64,000 nt of DNA from a virus: the IMG/VR virus record IMGVR_UViG_3300013286_000012, positions 1-64,000 of that record. One strand, 5' to 3'. The notes beneath the pieces are model-generated. The model was not told the origin of the DNA and searched no databases. It worked only from the letters and a program-made list of their open reading frames with translations. The position numbers and the translations under genes are program-made. Below, piece after piece: positions 28,440 to 36,831 of the stretch. How positions within the stretch are numbered: the stretch's first letter is position 1; every line of letters begins with the position of its first letter.

Positions 28440-29374
28440 CCATGACTCCTGTATGTTGCTGCTCTACGAATTAGGGTCTGAGTATCGGGCAGGTCGACGC
28501 CGTATGTGCTATCTGCTTGTTGCGCTTTGTACGCTGCCCAGTACTCAGACATCTTTTTAAGTGCAGGAACTGTGCCGTAACGTTTTCCTGCTTGCCATCT
28601 ATAATTGTAAAAGTCAGAGTAACCCTGACCTGAAGTACTAAACGCAATGCGACGGGCATGATGAATATCGTCATATAGCATTGACCCTTGTATCATTGCA
28701 GATTGCAAACGCGCTTCTGCATTACGACGGGTTGCGTCGTTGCGTGCTGCGTGTAACTCTGTAATTGCGTTAGAGTAACGAGAGACAATGTCTCCCGCCA
28801 TCTTTCGGTCATGCTTTGCCATCTCTTCCCACACAGCATTGTGTGGTGCACCAGTCCTTACAGGAACTACAGTCCACTCATTATGTGTAAGGTCGTAGGC
28901 TGCGTATGGGTTGATGGTACGAATGTCTGTAGCGCCAGGGTTAACGTAAAAAGTTACTTCAAAACCATTCCAATTTTTTGTTTCTGGTTGGAGATGCTCA
29001 CGAAAATCTTCATTTAACATCTTGCTAACTTCAAGGTCAGTAAGCCCCTGATATTCTGGATGTGCTTTACGGAATTGAATGTAATCAACACCAATGAGGA
29101 CATCAAGGTCTGCTGGGTCCCGCTGCGCCTGCCATTGATAGGAAACGCCAGAACCAGCAAGCCATACGGTTGTCCATAAGTCTGAATGGCGATAAGTTTC
29201 ACCTAAGAAGTCATAAAGCAGATTGAGCAAACCGTTACGAATCCACCCCTTAATTCGATGGTCATCAAACAAGGTAGGGTCTAGCGTTTCTGATGGTGCA
29301 GAGAAGTAAGACGTAGAAGACTCATGCAGGTCTACACGACCCACGTAGTTTCCTAGACCATCGTTACGATTCAT
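28436..29374 (-). CDS. nucleotidyltransferase-like protein
   Basis: 312 residues. TVWLAGSGVSYQWQAQRDPADLDVLIGVD (residues about 69-97) fits the pol-beta superfamily motif hG[GS]...D-x-D, with DLDV as the two metal-binding Asp residues, and EVTFYVNPGATD a possible third Asp region. The C-terminal half is helical. Fold likely, substrate unknown (tRNA, protein AMPylation or nucleotide second messenger). It lies between the secreted nuclease and a small unrecognised gene. Confidence 0.55.
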   Translation of the reverse strand: MNRNDGLGNYVGRVDLHESSTSYFSAPSETLDPTLFDDHRIKGWIRNGLLNLLYDFLGETYRHSDLWTTVWLAGSGVSYQWQAQRDPADLDVLIGVDYIQFRKAHPEYQGLTDLEVSKMLNEDFREHLQPETKNWNGFEVTFYVNPGATDIRTINPYAAYDLTHNEWTVVPVRTGAPHNAVWEEMAKHDRKMAGDIVSRYSNAITELHAARNDATRRNAEARLQSAMIQGSMLYDDIHHARRIAFSTSGQGYSDFYNYRWQAGKRYGTVPALKKMSEYWAAYKAQQADSTYGVDLPDTQTLIRRAATYRSHG

Positions 29375-29384
29375 ACCTCATAGT

Positions 29385-29681
29385 CTATTCGACTATAGGG
29401 GTTTCTATGCCTCTATCGCTTAGCGCTTCTCTAATCTTTTCCTTCATTTCTGAAGAAGGATTAACAGGTTGGAGCGCCTGTACGACTGCTTGTGCTACAC
29501 GGTCAGCCAATAAAAAGGTTTCTACATTAGTAGCAAGTTCTTTGCTGGTGGAGTAAATATCCATGGTCGTTGCTTGGCGCTGAATTTGCTCATCTGCTGG
29601 CAGTGCGTGTGTAGTAATAGTTCCATCTAACTCAATAAGAACTGTATATCCTGCTACTACCTTGTGTTGTTCGTCGCTCAT
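29385..29681 (-). CDS. hypothetical protein
   Basis: 98 residues from the ATG at 29681, which shares a base with the preceding stop; a TTG one codon upstream is possible. It begins MSDEQHKVVAGYTVLIELDG. A beta-hairpin start and a helical C-terminus. Unrecognised. Confidence 0.6.
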   Translation of the reverse strand: MSDEQHKVVAGYTVLIELDGTITTHALPADEQIQRQATTMDIYSTSKELATNVETFLLADRVAQAVVQALQPVNPSSEMKEKIREALSDRGIETPIVE

Positions 29682-30229
29682 CAAATCATTCCTATCAATT
29701 TTTGTTTACGTTGTGCTACGCCAATTGCTACTGGGCAAAAATCGCATAGATAGGTCTTTTGACCTGGAGAATCTTTGTACTTTTCCATTCCTTCTGCTCT
29801 GCGTTCTTTTTCTGTTTTAGGAATTAGCATCTTTTTTTCATCATGCCATTCTACGCAGCCATCTTTTGGTTTATTGTGGGCTTTGTAGCAAGCCATGGCA
29901 TCTTCCATAAAAATAGAGCGTGATTCATAAAATGTGTCATCAATTTCAGCAAGGCCTTTAGAACCTCCGCCTTTAATTTGACGAATAATTTCTTGTTTTG
30001 ATTTTGTATCTGCCCATGAACGAAGAGGCAATACAAATAGTTTGCCTTTATGTGGTTCTCCTGAAGGGAAGGCGTGAGTCTCACAAGCAACAGCCAACAA
30101 CATGTCTAGTTCGGGGTCACCGTCATACGGCGGAAGTTCTTCTAGCGTTTGACAGACAAGACAAAATAGCAGCCGAAACATCGGCTCTGCATCTGCGGGT
30201 TTTTGTCCCAAAAGTGGTACGTTACTCAT
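29681..30229 (-). CDS. Cys-rich hypothetical protein
   Basis: 182 residues with eight Cys: CLVCQ early, AVACETHAF, MACYKAH, DGCVEWH and YLCDFCPVAIGV near the end. Several metal sites are likely. The last part (LCDFCPVAIGVAQRK) resembles the terminal zinc pair of small actinophage proteins. Family not recognised. Confidence 0.6.
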   Translation of the reverse strand: MSNVPLLGQKPADAEPMFRLLFCLVCQTLEELPPYDGDPELDMLLAVACETHAFPSGEPHKGKLFVLPLRSWADTKSKQEIIRQIKGGGSKGLAEIDDTFYESRSIFMEDAMACYKAHNKPKDGCVEWHDEKKMLIPKTEKERRAEGMEKYKDSPGQKTYLCDFCPVAIGVAQRKQKLIGMI

Positions 30230-30293
30230 AGTGCTCCTTATGGTGTTCCTTGGAGACTAACCTATGACTTTTAAAACCTATATGGGTCTTAAA

Positions 30294-30515
30294 CTATTTA
30301 AATTTTTTATTCTTTGGGTCTACTGGGTATCCAGGGATATTGCCACGAGTTAACTCGTTCTCAAGATTTGAGCCGTAGTGCTTGTTCTTGGTTGCCTGAC
30401 GAAGATTTTTTCCACCCATAAAACTGTACTGATAATCACCAGTATTTTGATTGTGGACATCCCAAATATGCTTGCGCCTTGGGTCATCTCCACGGTCAGG
30501 AACCATTGTTGGCAT
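30294..30515 (-). CDS. small basic hypothetical protein
   Basis: 73 residues, polar, rich in Asn, Lys and Gly (HIWDVHNQNTGDYQYSFMGG). The first of about ten tightly packed unrecognised genes (30.3-34.1 kb). No motif. Confidence 0.5.
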   Translation of the reverse strand: MPTMVPDRGDDPRRKHIWDVHNQNTGDYQYSFMGGKNLRQATKNKHYGSNLENELTRGNIPGYPVDPKNKKFK

Positions 30516-30517
30516 AA

Positions 30518-30718
30518 TTACTTACCTGGATTTACCTTATTTGGATATTCAGATGTAGCAAAACCATAACCATAGAATGGGTGAAGCGTCTGACGGTTGT
30601 CAAGAGTATTGGCAGAGTCAGCGGTTACTTCTGTATCTGGGCGTACTTTGCGGTACTTACCATCTGTAGCGCCTTCGTTAAGGCCTGCGTTCATTGAACG
30701 TGATGAGTTAACTGCCAT
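30518..30718 (-). CDS. small hypothetical protein
   Basis: 66 residues, low-complexity polar with Ser, Asn, Thr and Tyr (TLHPFYGYGFATSEYPN). Same cluster and orientation as its neighbours; two bases separate it from the next. Confidence 0.5.
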   Translation of the reverse strand: MAVNSSRSMNAGLNEGATDGKYRKVRPDTEVTADSANTLDNRQTLHPFYGYGFATSEYPNKVNPGK

Positions 30719-30720
30719 AA

Positions 30721-31035
30721 TTATTTACCTTTTCTTTTATTTTTTGGAATGCTAATAACAATAGGGTTTTGGTCGTTTTCTGCTCTGTAACGATTTGCTG
30801 CTTTTAATTCTGTAGGATATTTTTCGTAAAATTCATGTGCATCAACTCCACGTCCCACGGCTTCTTTCTTACCCATTAGAGACCCTTGCTTAAGAGAAAG
30901 GTTTCTTTCGTCTGCAGCAATGCGGCGTACGTTGTAACGGCTTTGGTCATCTCGTTCATAACCTGCAGGTGAAAGACCTGGCCCATTAGCAGCCTTAAGC
31001 GCTCGTGCATTTGCACGGCGGTCGTTAAATAACAT
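30721..31035 (-). CDS. basic hypothetical protein
   Basis: 104 residues from the ATG at 31035, fixed by TAATG with the zinc ribbon gene; an earlier in-frame ATG at 31092 lies inside that gene. Rich in Arg, Asn and Lys (MLFNDRRANARALKAANG; ends PKNKRKGK). Unrecognised. Confidence 0.55.
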   Translation of the reverse strand: MLFNDRRANARALKAANGPGLSPAGYERDDQSRYNVRRIAADERNLSLKQGSLMGKKEAVGRGVDAHEFYEKYPTELKAANRYRAENDQNPIVISIPKNKRKGK

Positions 31036-31238
31036 TATGCCATTCTGCCTTTCACTCGTGCTGCCTTTGTCTGAGTCAGACAAGATAGGCAATGCCCTCT
31101 ATTGCTAATAAATTCTACTGGATTCATAATAACTCCACAGGTTGGACATGGGGCAGAACCGTTGTACTGAGTAATATTTTGAGCAATTTGTTTTGCCTGC
31201 AACTCCATTGAGAGCATGCCATCTCCGTCATCAGCCAT
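31035..31238 (-). CDS. zinc ribbon protein
   Basis: 67 residues: a helical acidic start, then APCPTCGVIMNPVEFI and GHCLSCLTQTKAA, i.e. two CxxC pairs 15 residues apart, a classical zinc ribbon. TAATG junctions on both sides. Unknown target. Confidence 0.6.
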   Translation of the reverse strand: MADDGDGMLSMELQAKQIAQNITQYNGSAPCPTCGVIMNPVEFISNRGHCLSCLTQTKAARVKGRMA

Positions 31239-31609
31239 TAGTTACTCCCCAGTGCGTTGCGCTCTGCTGCTTGGTAACCAGAGACACCACCAGAGAACCA
31301 TGATACTCGTGGCTCTGTGTAATTTCTGTCGATAGTCACAATGTCATCAATGCCAGGCTGTGAACGGTCTCCATAACCATAACGGGCTGGAAAGAGTTGA
31401 ATCTGTGGCAGTGGTGGTCGAACCATTGCCTGGATATCAGCACCTGGAACATTCATAATCATGAGAGCCTGTTGTGTAAGGCGCTCTTGGTTGGTTGCCC
31501 ATGGGCCGTAATAAGAATATTTTTTTGCAACCATATCGGGATTAATAGGGGAGCGAAATGCTGACCATGGTTTTGTGTGGTCATAGCGACCGTCGACGTG
31601 TTGTGTCAT
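31238..31609 (-). CDS. hypothetical protein
   Basis: 123 residues from the ATG at 31609 (ATGA overlap); the frame extends to 31636 within the previous gene. Pro, Tyr and Arg-rich without Cys (ARYGYGDRSQPGIDDIVTID). Possibly a structural or packaged protein, on composition only. Confidence 0.55.
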   Translation of the reverse strand: MTQHVDGRYDHTKPWSAFRSPINPDMVAKKYSYYGPWATNQERLTQQALMIMNVPGADIQAMVRPPLPQIQLFPARYGYGDRSQPGIDDIVTIDRNYTEPRVSWFSGGVSGYQAAERNALGSN

Positions 31610-32253
31610 TGGACTGCACCTCTGTGTGTTACCCACGTCGTTGCCTGAACTTTATTTGGAATGTCTACACCTAATTGTTCTGATGCTGTTTTGTATGCCC
31701 GAACAAAATGGTCATAACGACCTTTAGAATGAAATACTTTTGTTGCATCTTCTGGTTTAGGTCCCACACGTTTTCCACCTTGACCAACAAAAGGGTTTCC
31801 TACAGCAAGGTTAACGGCATGTGTGTCAATTGTTACAGGATGTGGATTACTTGGGTCAGCAATATTTGCAAAAAAGTTAGGGACTTTTCCGTGAGTTCCA
31901 AGAACTAAATCTGGGTCTTCTCCTTCATGAATTCTTCGTGCTTTTCTTGCATTAGTATCGAAAGTTGGTGCTGTTCCAGTTTTAATTATGCTATTAGCAT
32001 GAGAGATGTTAGTTGCCCAATCTGTAAGAGGAGAAACTGCAGCAATAATTCCAGCGCCTTTTCTAGCGTCTCCACCACCAATTTTTGTGGCTGTTTCGTG
32101 TGCACGCTCATACCACTCGTGTCCTCCTTTTAATAGTTCTGGAGTTGCACTCTTATAAGTATCTGTAATATTTTTTACATGTGCAGTAAGTAGTTGACGG
32201 GATAAATTAGCATTCCATCTTGGGTGCTCTTCTTGTCCACTAAACGTTTCCAT
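31606..32253 (-). CDS. actinophage protein with glycosylase-like motif (DUF7178-type?)
   Basis: 215 residues. The segment AGIIAAVSPLTDWATNISHA, then KVPNFFANI and PVTIDTHAVNLAVG, follows a pattern I know from phage proteins possibly catalogued as DUF7178: A..SP...W..N..., K...F..N, V.IDxHA. The helical layout recalls helix-hairpin-helix DNA glycosylases (the D-x-H near residue 135 would fit an active site), but this is not certain. Largest gene in the 30-34 kb cluster. Confidence 0.55.
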   Translation of the reverse strand: METFSGQEEHPRWNANLSRQLLTAHVKNITDTYKSATPELLKGGHEWYERAHETATKIGGGDARKGAGIIAAVSPLTDWATNISHANSIIKTGTAPTFDTNARKARRIHEGEDPDLVLGTHGKVPNFFANIADPSNPHPVTIDTHAVNLAVGNPFVGQGGKRVGPKPEDATKVFHSKGRYDHFVRAYKTASEQLGVDIPNKVQATTWVTHRGAVQ

Positions 32254-32254
32254 G

Positions 32255-32788
32255 TTAACTCCACGCTGGTTTCAAGTAAGCCATCATTGCTTTGCGACGC
32301 TCATCAATAGTTCCTGGTTGGTTAGCCTGTGTGTTTGCTTTGCCATCATTAACGAGGTGAGGCGCTGGTGTAAGAGAAATTTCAGGAGCACTTCTTGCGC
32401 TTTGGTATACGACTCCACCATTAATATTTACTTGGCGTGCCTTCATTTGACGTTCGATGCCCATCATTGGATTAATTTGTTCTGGCCAATAGTACATAGA
32501 TGGCTCAATGCGCTCACCCTTGTGTACACCACGCTGATATGCCTTTTGATTAACACGATTCTTGATACTATCCAATAGACGGTCATCACGACGTGAACGG
32601 ATAGTACCAAGGTACCCGTCTGGATATTCTGCAGAGGGTATTCTTCCCACTCCAATACGAAGGGAATCCATTGTGTCTCGTGCTACAGGTGTGCCTGCAC
32701 CACCTTGATTGTTATAACCATTAAGTCCACCGCCACCAAGTGACTGCCAATTTTGCGATGCGGAAAAATTATTTGTGCTGCCTGCCAT
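32255..32788 (-). CDS. hypothetical protein
   Basis: 177 residues, Gly/Asn-rich N-terminus (MAGSTNNFSASQNWQSLGGG), then Arg-rich segments (SRRDDRLLDSIKNRV). No motif. TAATG-type junctions on both sides. Confidence 0.55.
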   Translation of the reverse strand: MAGSTNNFSASQNWQSLGGGGLNGYNNQGGAGTPVARDTMDSLRIGVGRIPSAEYPDGYLGTIRSRRDDRLLDSIKNRVNQKAYQRGVHKGERIEPSMYYWPEQINPMMGIERQMKARQVNINGGVVYQSARSAPEISLTPAPHLVNDGKANTQANQPGTIDERRKAMMAYLKPAWS

Positions 32789-33393
32789 TACTTGGCCTGC
32801 TTTAGTGCTTCTAGCGCTTTTGCTTTGTCTGCTGAAGTTACTCTGCGACGCTGCTTACTTTCTTCACGTTGTTGCTTGAGGTAACCAATTGTCATCTCTG
32901 CTGCTGGGTTGACAGTCTTCTTACCTGTCTTCTCATCTTCAAAGTGTGTAGTAAGTGTTTTACCAGTTCCTGCTGCATATACGCCAAGTTGTCGTTGACT
33001 AATACCACGGCTTAGCGCTGTCTCTAGTGAGGAACGAGAGGCACGTTCACCAATACGGTCAGTTACGTCTAAATAAGTTTTACCTTTATCTTGCCAAATT
33101 CCTTGATGCACATTTGCACTCTCTGTTGGTGTGGCACCACGAGCCTTCATCCAACCAGTTGGTACAATTTTTTCAGCCACACCTTTAACTTCATCAATGT
33201 GCTCTTTAACAGCCTTTGGGTTAGTAAGACCACTGATTGCTTCTGGACTACCACCCATGTTTACAGGCACGCGAGGGTCACGTGATACATAGTATCCAGA
33301 ACCCTTACCTGCTTTACCTGTAGCAACTTCACGTGAGCCACCAAGAAGATGAGCAAATTGTATGTCGTTAATTATTGGGCGGTTATCAGACAT
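32788..33393 (-). CDS. hypothetical protein
   Basis: 201 residues. A mixed N-terminus (FAHLLGGSREVATGKAGKGS) and a helical basic C-terminus (LKQQREESKQRRRVTSADKA). A possible nucleic-acid-binding end. Unrecognised. Confidence 0.55.
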   Translation of the reverse strand: MSDNRPIINDIQFAHLLGGSREVATGKAGKGSGYYVSRDPRVPVNMGGSPEAISGLTNPKAVKEHIDEVKGVAEKIVPTGWMKARGATPTESANVHQGIWQDKGKTYLDVTDRIGERASRSSLETALSRGISQRQLGVYAAGTGKTLTTHFEDEKTGKKTVNPAAEMTIGYLKQQREESKQRRRVTSADKAKALEALKQAK

Positions 33394-33644
33394 TACTCTC
33401 TACCTATGCCTTTATCCGAATTTGGAAGAGAAGTTTTAGTGTCATCATCAAATCTATAAGTTGTTCCCGCAGTGCGTCTTGATAATGACATTGGGTGTCC
33501 ACCACCAAGTCCTTTAGTGCGCCACGCCGTTGCGCCCGCTGCTGAACCTGTTGTTGAACTACTTAAAGACAATGGGGCATCAACACGTGGAGTGTTAGCC
33601 ATTGACTCATAGTTACTGCCAAACTGCGAAGATGACAATGCCAT
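33393..33644 (-). CDS. Ser/Gly-rich hypothetical protein
   Basis: 83 residues, Ser/Thr/Gly-rich and probably disordered (LSLSSSTTGSAAGATAW). It shares the start/stop overlap style with both neighbours. Unrecognised. Confidence 0.5.
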   Translation of the reverse strand: MALSSSQFGSNYESMANTPRVDAPLSLSSSTTGSAAGATAWRTKGLGGGHPMSLSRRTAGTTYRFDDDTKTSLPNSDKGIGRE

Positions 33645-33645
33645 T

Positions 33646-34101
33646 TTAATACTCGGTATTCATACCGTATTCGAAGTTAGGTGCATTCTTACCCATAACG
33701 GAAGGAACAATCTTTGCATTCATCATTGTTGCTGATGCTTCAATTGAATGAACTGCTGGAAATGTTGCACCAATTACATAACGAGCACCCATACGTTCAG
33801 ACTGTGCTGCATTTCCTGCAAGCATGTTTGGACGGTTTGCTTTTCCACCCATTGTTGGGTCTCCTGCTTGTGTGTTCTTCTTTGGCATAAGTGTGCCTAC
33901 TAAAGGTGCTCCGCTAATGTTAGCCACGCCCGTTACCTGACCAACGTACTTGCGTGCGCTGTTAGCGTGTTCTGCAGATGCAAGAACTTCTTCTGGTGTC
34001 ATATTATTTCTGCTCATGCTTTTTCCTGCCGCTTCGTGGTGGTTGGAGGGTGCGCCCATGCGACGACGCATAGCGTGACCCATTGATGTCCATGTTGCCA
34101 T
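33646..34101 (-). CDS. hypothetical protein
   Basis: 151 residues with a strong AAGGAG site upstream of the ATG. It has many Met and Asn, a basic start (MATWTSMGHAMRRRMGAPSN) and a beta-like end. Unrecognised; first gene of the 34.1-30.3 kb cluster in transcription order. Confidence 0.55.
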   Translation of the reverse strand: MATWTSMGHAMRRRMGAPSNHHEAAGKSMSRNNMTPEEVLASAEHANSARKYVGQVTGVANISGAPLVGTLMPKKNTQAGDPTMGGKANRPNMLAGNAAQSERMGARYVIGATFPAVHSIEASATMMNAKIVPSVMGKNAPNFEYGMNTEY

Positions 34102-34138
34102 AGGGACTCCTTAATCTTGATACAAGGATACGACTGAA

Positions 34139-34432
34139 TTAACTGGCTGTAATGGCAAATACAATGGCGCTAATTTCTCCATCACGAGATTCAATAGTGG
34201 TAAACCCTGGTTTGCATACTAAATCTAAGCCACGAGGAGCCACATAACCTCTAGCAATTGCCATGGCCTTAACTGCTTGATTTACTGCGCCTGCACCAAC
34301 TGCTCGCATTTTAACTTCATGCTTATCATAAATTGCGTGAGCAATGGCTGAGGCTACGCTTTGAGGATTGGAACTTGCGCTAACTCGTAGAAACGGTTCT
34401 TCAGCAGAAACTTCTGGCGGTGTGTTATTCAA
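34139..34432 (-). CDS. SpoVS-family protein
   Basis: 97 residues with a TTG start at 34432 behind AAGGA. LRVSASSNPQSVASAIAHAI then VKMRAVGAGAVNQAVKAMAI and ARGYVAPRGLDLVC match the stage V sporulation protein S family (Alba-like RNA/DNA-binding fold, usually about 85-90 residues). SpoVS influences sporulation and septation in Gram-positive bacteria; in a phage it may bind nucleic acid or reprogramme host division. Confidence 0.8.
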   Translation of the reverse strand: MNNTPPEVSAEEPFLRVSASSNPQSVASAIAHAIYDKHEVKMRAVGAGAVNQAVKAMAIARGYVAPRGLDLVCKPGFTTIESRDGEISAIVFAITAS

Positions 34433-34485
34433 TTGTTAGTCCTTTAATTCGGTGTCGTATGCCGCTCCTGGACTAAAGGGTACGG

Positions 34486-35073
34486 CTAAAGTCTTGATGC
34501 GTCTCTATATTTGGAATCTTTCATCTGCTCAACAACAGCCAGTTCTATTGCATCTATGTGGCATTCAGCAGCCAATCGTCCTAATCCATATGCGTCTGCT
34601 GCATTGTCATCATTAAACTCAACATTCCATCGTTTGTAAATTTGTAACAGCATCTCTTGCTTTTTAGCGTTTCCTTTGCCTGATGCATATTTTTTTAATG
34701 TCATTGGCGGAACTTTTAACGGGTAACGTCTATCATCTCCTTCTTCAAAAAAGTCATGTATTGTCAAACGAACCGCAGCAGACAATTCCCCAAGAACGAG
34801 GGCGGCATGGCTGGCGAGGACTGTGCCTTCCATAGCAATGTCTTGAATTATGCATCCTTGTTCTTCTACATACTCAAGGTGTTCAATTAGCCATTGACGA
34901 ATATCCACAAGGCGCTCAATACCAAAGTATGGGGATTTGTATACCCAGGTCATGTGATGAGTTGGGTTTGTTGTACTTACAGCAGAAAAAGCAAACCCAG
35001 TAAGCGATTGGTCAATACCTATCGCCACTGGATTTCCCATCGGAAGTTTTCCGTCAATCAGTTTTGTTGGCAC
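34486..35073 (-). CDS. RuvC-like resolvase
   Basis: 195 residues with a GTG start at 35073 behind GAAAGAGAA; an ATG at 35040 (MGNPVAIGIDQS) is the alternative. IGIDQSLTGFAF (first Asp), DIAMEGTVL (Glu) and DDNAADAYGLG (Asp pair) are the four acidic residues of the RuvC/RNase H fold. It cuts Holliday junctions or branched replication products before packaging. It overlaps the DUF6378-like gene by 20 bases. Confidence 0.8.
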   Translation of the reverse strand: MPTKLIDGKLPMGNPVAIGIDQSLTGFAFSAVSTTNPTHHMTWVYKSPYFGIERLVDIRQWLIEHLEYVEEQGCIIQDIAMEGTVLASHAALVLGELSAAVRLTIHDFFEEGDDRRYPLKVPPMTLKKYASGKGNAKKQEMLLQIYKRWNVEFNDDNAADAYGLGRLAAECHIDAIELAVVEQMKDSKYRDASRL

Positions 35074-35347
35074 GGAGTTCTCTTTCTTCAATAACCATTT
35101 CAATAGTACCAAGATAGCCTGCCCCGTCCGTCAGGTTATCTCGTTTATGTCGATAAGACTCTCTTGCAATTTTTACCCACGCCATTGCAAGTCCAACTTG
35201 TTCTTCTGTTAATTCACAATCAAATATAACTTCCCAACCCTTTTTAATGCGGTTAAAATTATCTAATGGATGGTCATACGTGTAGTTGCGCTCTCCATTA
35301 ATTAAATCATCTGCTTCTTGCAAAATGTTTTTATGGGATTCTGACAT
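35054..35347 (-). CDS. DUF6378-like phage protein
   Basis: 97 residues from the ATG at 35347. ILQEADDLINGERNYTYDHP followed by NFNRIKKGWEVIFDCELT and VKIARESYRHKRDNLTDGAG fits the DUF6378 family of small phage proteins with a helical fold similar to MazG-type NTP pyrophosphohydrolases (ExxD helices), but the catalytic acidic residues are not proved. Overlaps neighbours on both sides. Confidence 0.65.
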   Translation of the reverse strand: MSESHKNILQEADDLINGERNYTYDHPLDNFNRIKKGWEVIFDCELTEEQVGLAMAWVKIARESYRHKRDNLTDGAGYLGTIEMVIEERELRANKTD

Positions 35348-36212
35348 AGCGCCCCGTTTGAAACTCATTTTTTACAGCAATAGTAGATGATAAAATTGAA
35401 TTAAAAGTTTCATCAAATGAATCTTTTTTGTTTAGTACCCACCACGCTGCTAGCGCTGCCGTAGAGTTAGAAGTCCCAGCAGTAAACTTTGTTGAGCCGT
35501 TTAATTGAGTGGTGATATAACGAGCATCAAGGAAGAAGTCTGTCTGTCCTTGCGCACCGTTGCTATACCGTGCAATGGTCTTGTCGTAATCGGTTGTTTT
35601 TATTGTTGACAATGCGCTATCTACAGCGCCCACAGCGACCGCATCTGAAAGACATGCTGGAGAAAACACGGATGTGTGGTCTTCATCATTTCCTACAGCA
35701 GCCATTACTGGAACTTGTGCAGATTTTAATGCTGAAATGCTTTGAGCCATAGTTGCTGGAACTTTACATCCTGCAAATATTTTGCCCTGTGACAAACTTA
35801 CGGCAACAATATTGTATTTTTTACGATTTGCAACTACCCAATTGAGAGCGTTTTTAACGTCATCTAACGAGTAGGCGCTTTGCGCTCCAGATTGAGTTAT
35901 TCCTACAATTCTAATAGGAATAATTTTTACCGATGGGTTTACTTGAAGAATGACGGATAACATCTCTGTTCCATGATTAAAGTTTATATCAGTCGTAGGC
36001 GGTATATTTGCTGCACCAAGTCCTTCCATAGTTGTTTTGCCATTAGGACATTTAAACAACGTAAGGACACAAACTTCATACGCAATATTGTCTTTAAACA
36101 AAGACGTATTTGTTCCACTGTCAATCACCGCAATAGATTGTGGAACATCTGCGCGTGCAGGTGCTATAAAAGACACTAATAAAGTTATTACAACTAGCAG
36201 TTGTTTAATCAA
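35331..36212 (-). CDS. secreted subtilisin-like serine protease
   Basis: 293 residues with a TTG start at 36212 behind AGGGG. A signal peptide (QLLVVITLLVSFIAPARA) is followed by the S8 triad: Asp31 (IAVIDSGTN), His80 (NFNHGTEM) and Ser248 (AGTSNSTA); Asn175 in AAVGND is the oxyanion residue. Compact, without a long propeptide or C-terminal extension; four Cys may form disulphides. Phage-encoded secreted proteases are uncommon; it might act on host surface proteins or on competing phages' receptors. A companion secreted protein precedes it. Confidence 0.85.
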   Translation of the reverse strand: MIKQLLVVITLLVSFIAPARADVPQSIAVIDSGTNTSLFKDNIAYEVCVLTLFKCPNGKTTMEGLGAANIPPTTDINFNHGTEMLSVILQVNPSVKIIPIRIVGITQSGAQSAYSLDDVKNALNWVVANRKKYNIVAVSLSQGKIFAGCKVPATMAQSISALKSAQVPVMAAVGNDEDHTSVFSPACLSDAVAVGAVDSALSTIKTTDYDKTIARYSNGAQGQTDFFLDARYITTQLNGSTKFTAGTSNSTAALAAWWVLNKKDSFDETFNSILSSTIAVKNEFQTGRYVRIP

Positions 36213-36831
36213 GAATCCAACCCCTAAGCAACATAAATACCTTGCTTAAATATCTAGTTAGAAGGGGCTTGTTTACAACAGCAGCAGTAACTTGTTCTTT
36301 AGTTTGCGGGTTAGTAAAACTTTGAGTTTCGTTAGTTGTACCTTGAGTAGCAGAGATACTTGCACCAGTTGTGCTTGTAACTACTGGAGTAAATTTCATT
36401 TGACCATCTATAAAACTGTCAGGACCAAATGTAACAGCATCAGAATTAATAGTTGCAGAAACGGTTGTAGTATCTACAATTTCAATTTTTACTACAACAG
36501 GTGCTGGCATACTTGTTGAGCCTTGAGTAAATACTTGGGCTTGTAAATCATATTTTACAGGGTTATCAGGAGTACCACGATAACCTCCTTGAGTTTGTCC
36601 AGTAACTGGGTTTTCTGGAACTTGTAACACCAATCTTTGTCCAGCCCAAGGGGTGTCAGTTGGCATAACTCCACCTAAAGACCCGTTAGGACCACACACT
36701 GCAGGTCCACAAGCAATTACGTTTGTTACAACGCCATTAGAATCAACAACAGCATAAGTAGATTGGTCTCCTGCATATGCAGGAATTGTAGATAATGTTA
36801 AAAACGTTAATACAATAAATAATTTTTTCAT
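36205..36831 (-). CDS. secreted hypothetical protein
   Basis: 208 residues with a signal peptide (MKKLFIVLTFLTLSTIPAYA). The mature part is beta-rich with Thr, Val and Gly (YAVVDSNGVVTNVIACGPA) and two near Cys, ending with a hydrophobic basic tail (LSKVFMLLRGWI). ATGA overlap upstream; overlaps the protease start by eight bases, so the two may be co-exported partners. Unrecognised. Confidence 0.65.
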   Translation of the reverse strand: MKKLFIVLTFLTLSTIPAYAGDQSTYAVVDSNGVVTNVIACGPAVCGPNGSLGGVMPTDTPWAGQRLVLQVPENPVTGQTQGGYRGTPDNPVKYDLQAQVFTQGSTSMPAPVVVKIEIVDTTTVSATINSDAVTFGPDSFIDGQMKFTPVVTSTTGASISATQGTTNETQSFTNPQTKEQVTAAVVNKPLLTRYLSKVFMLLRGWILD

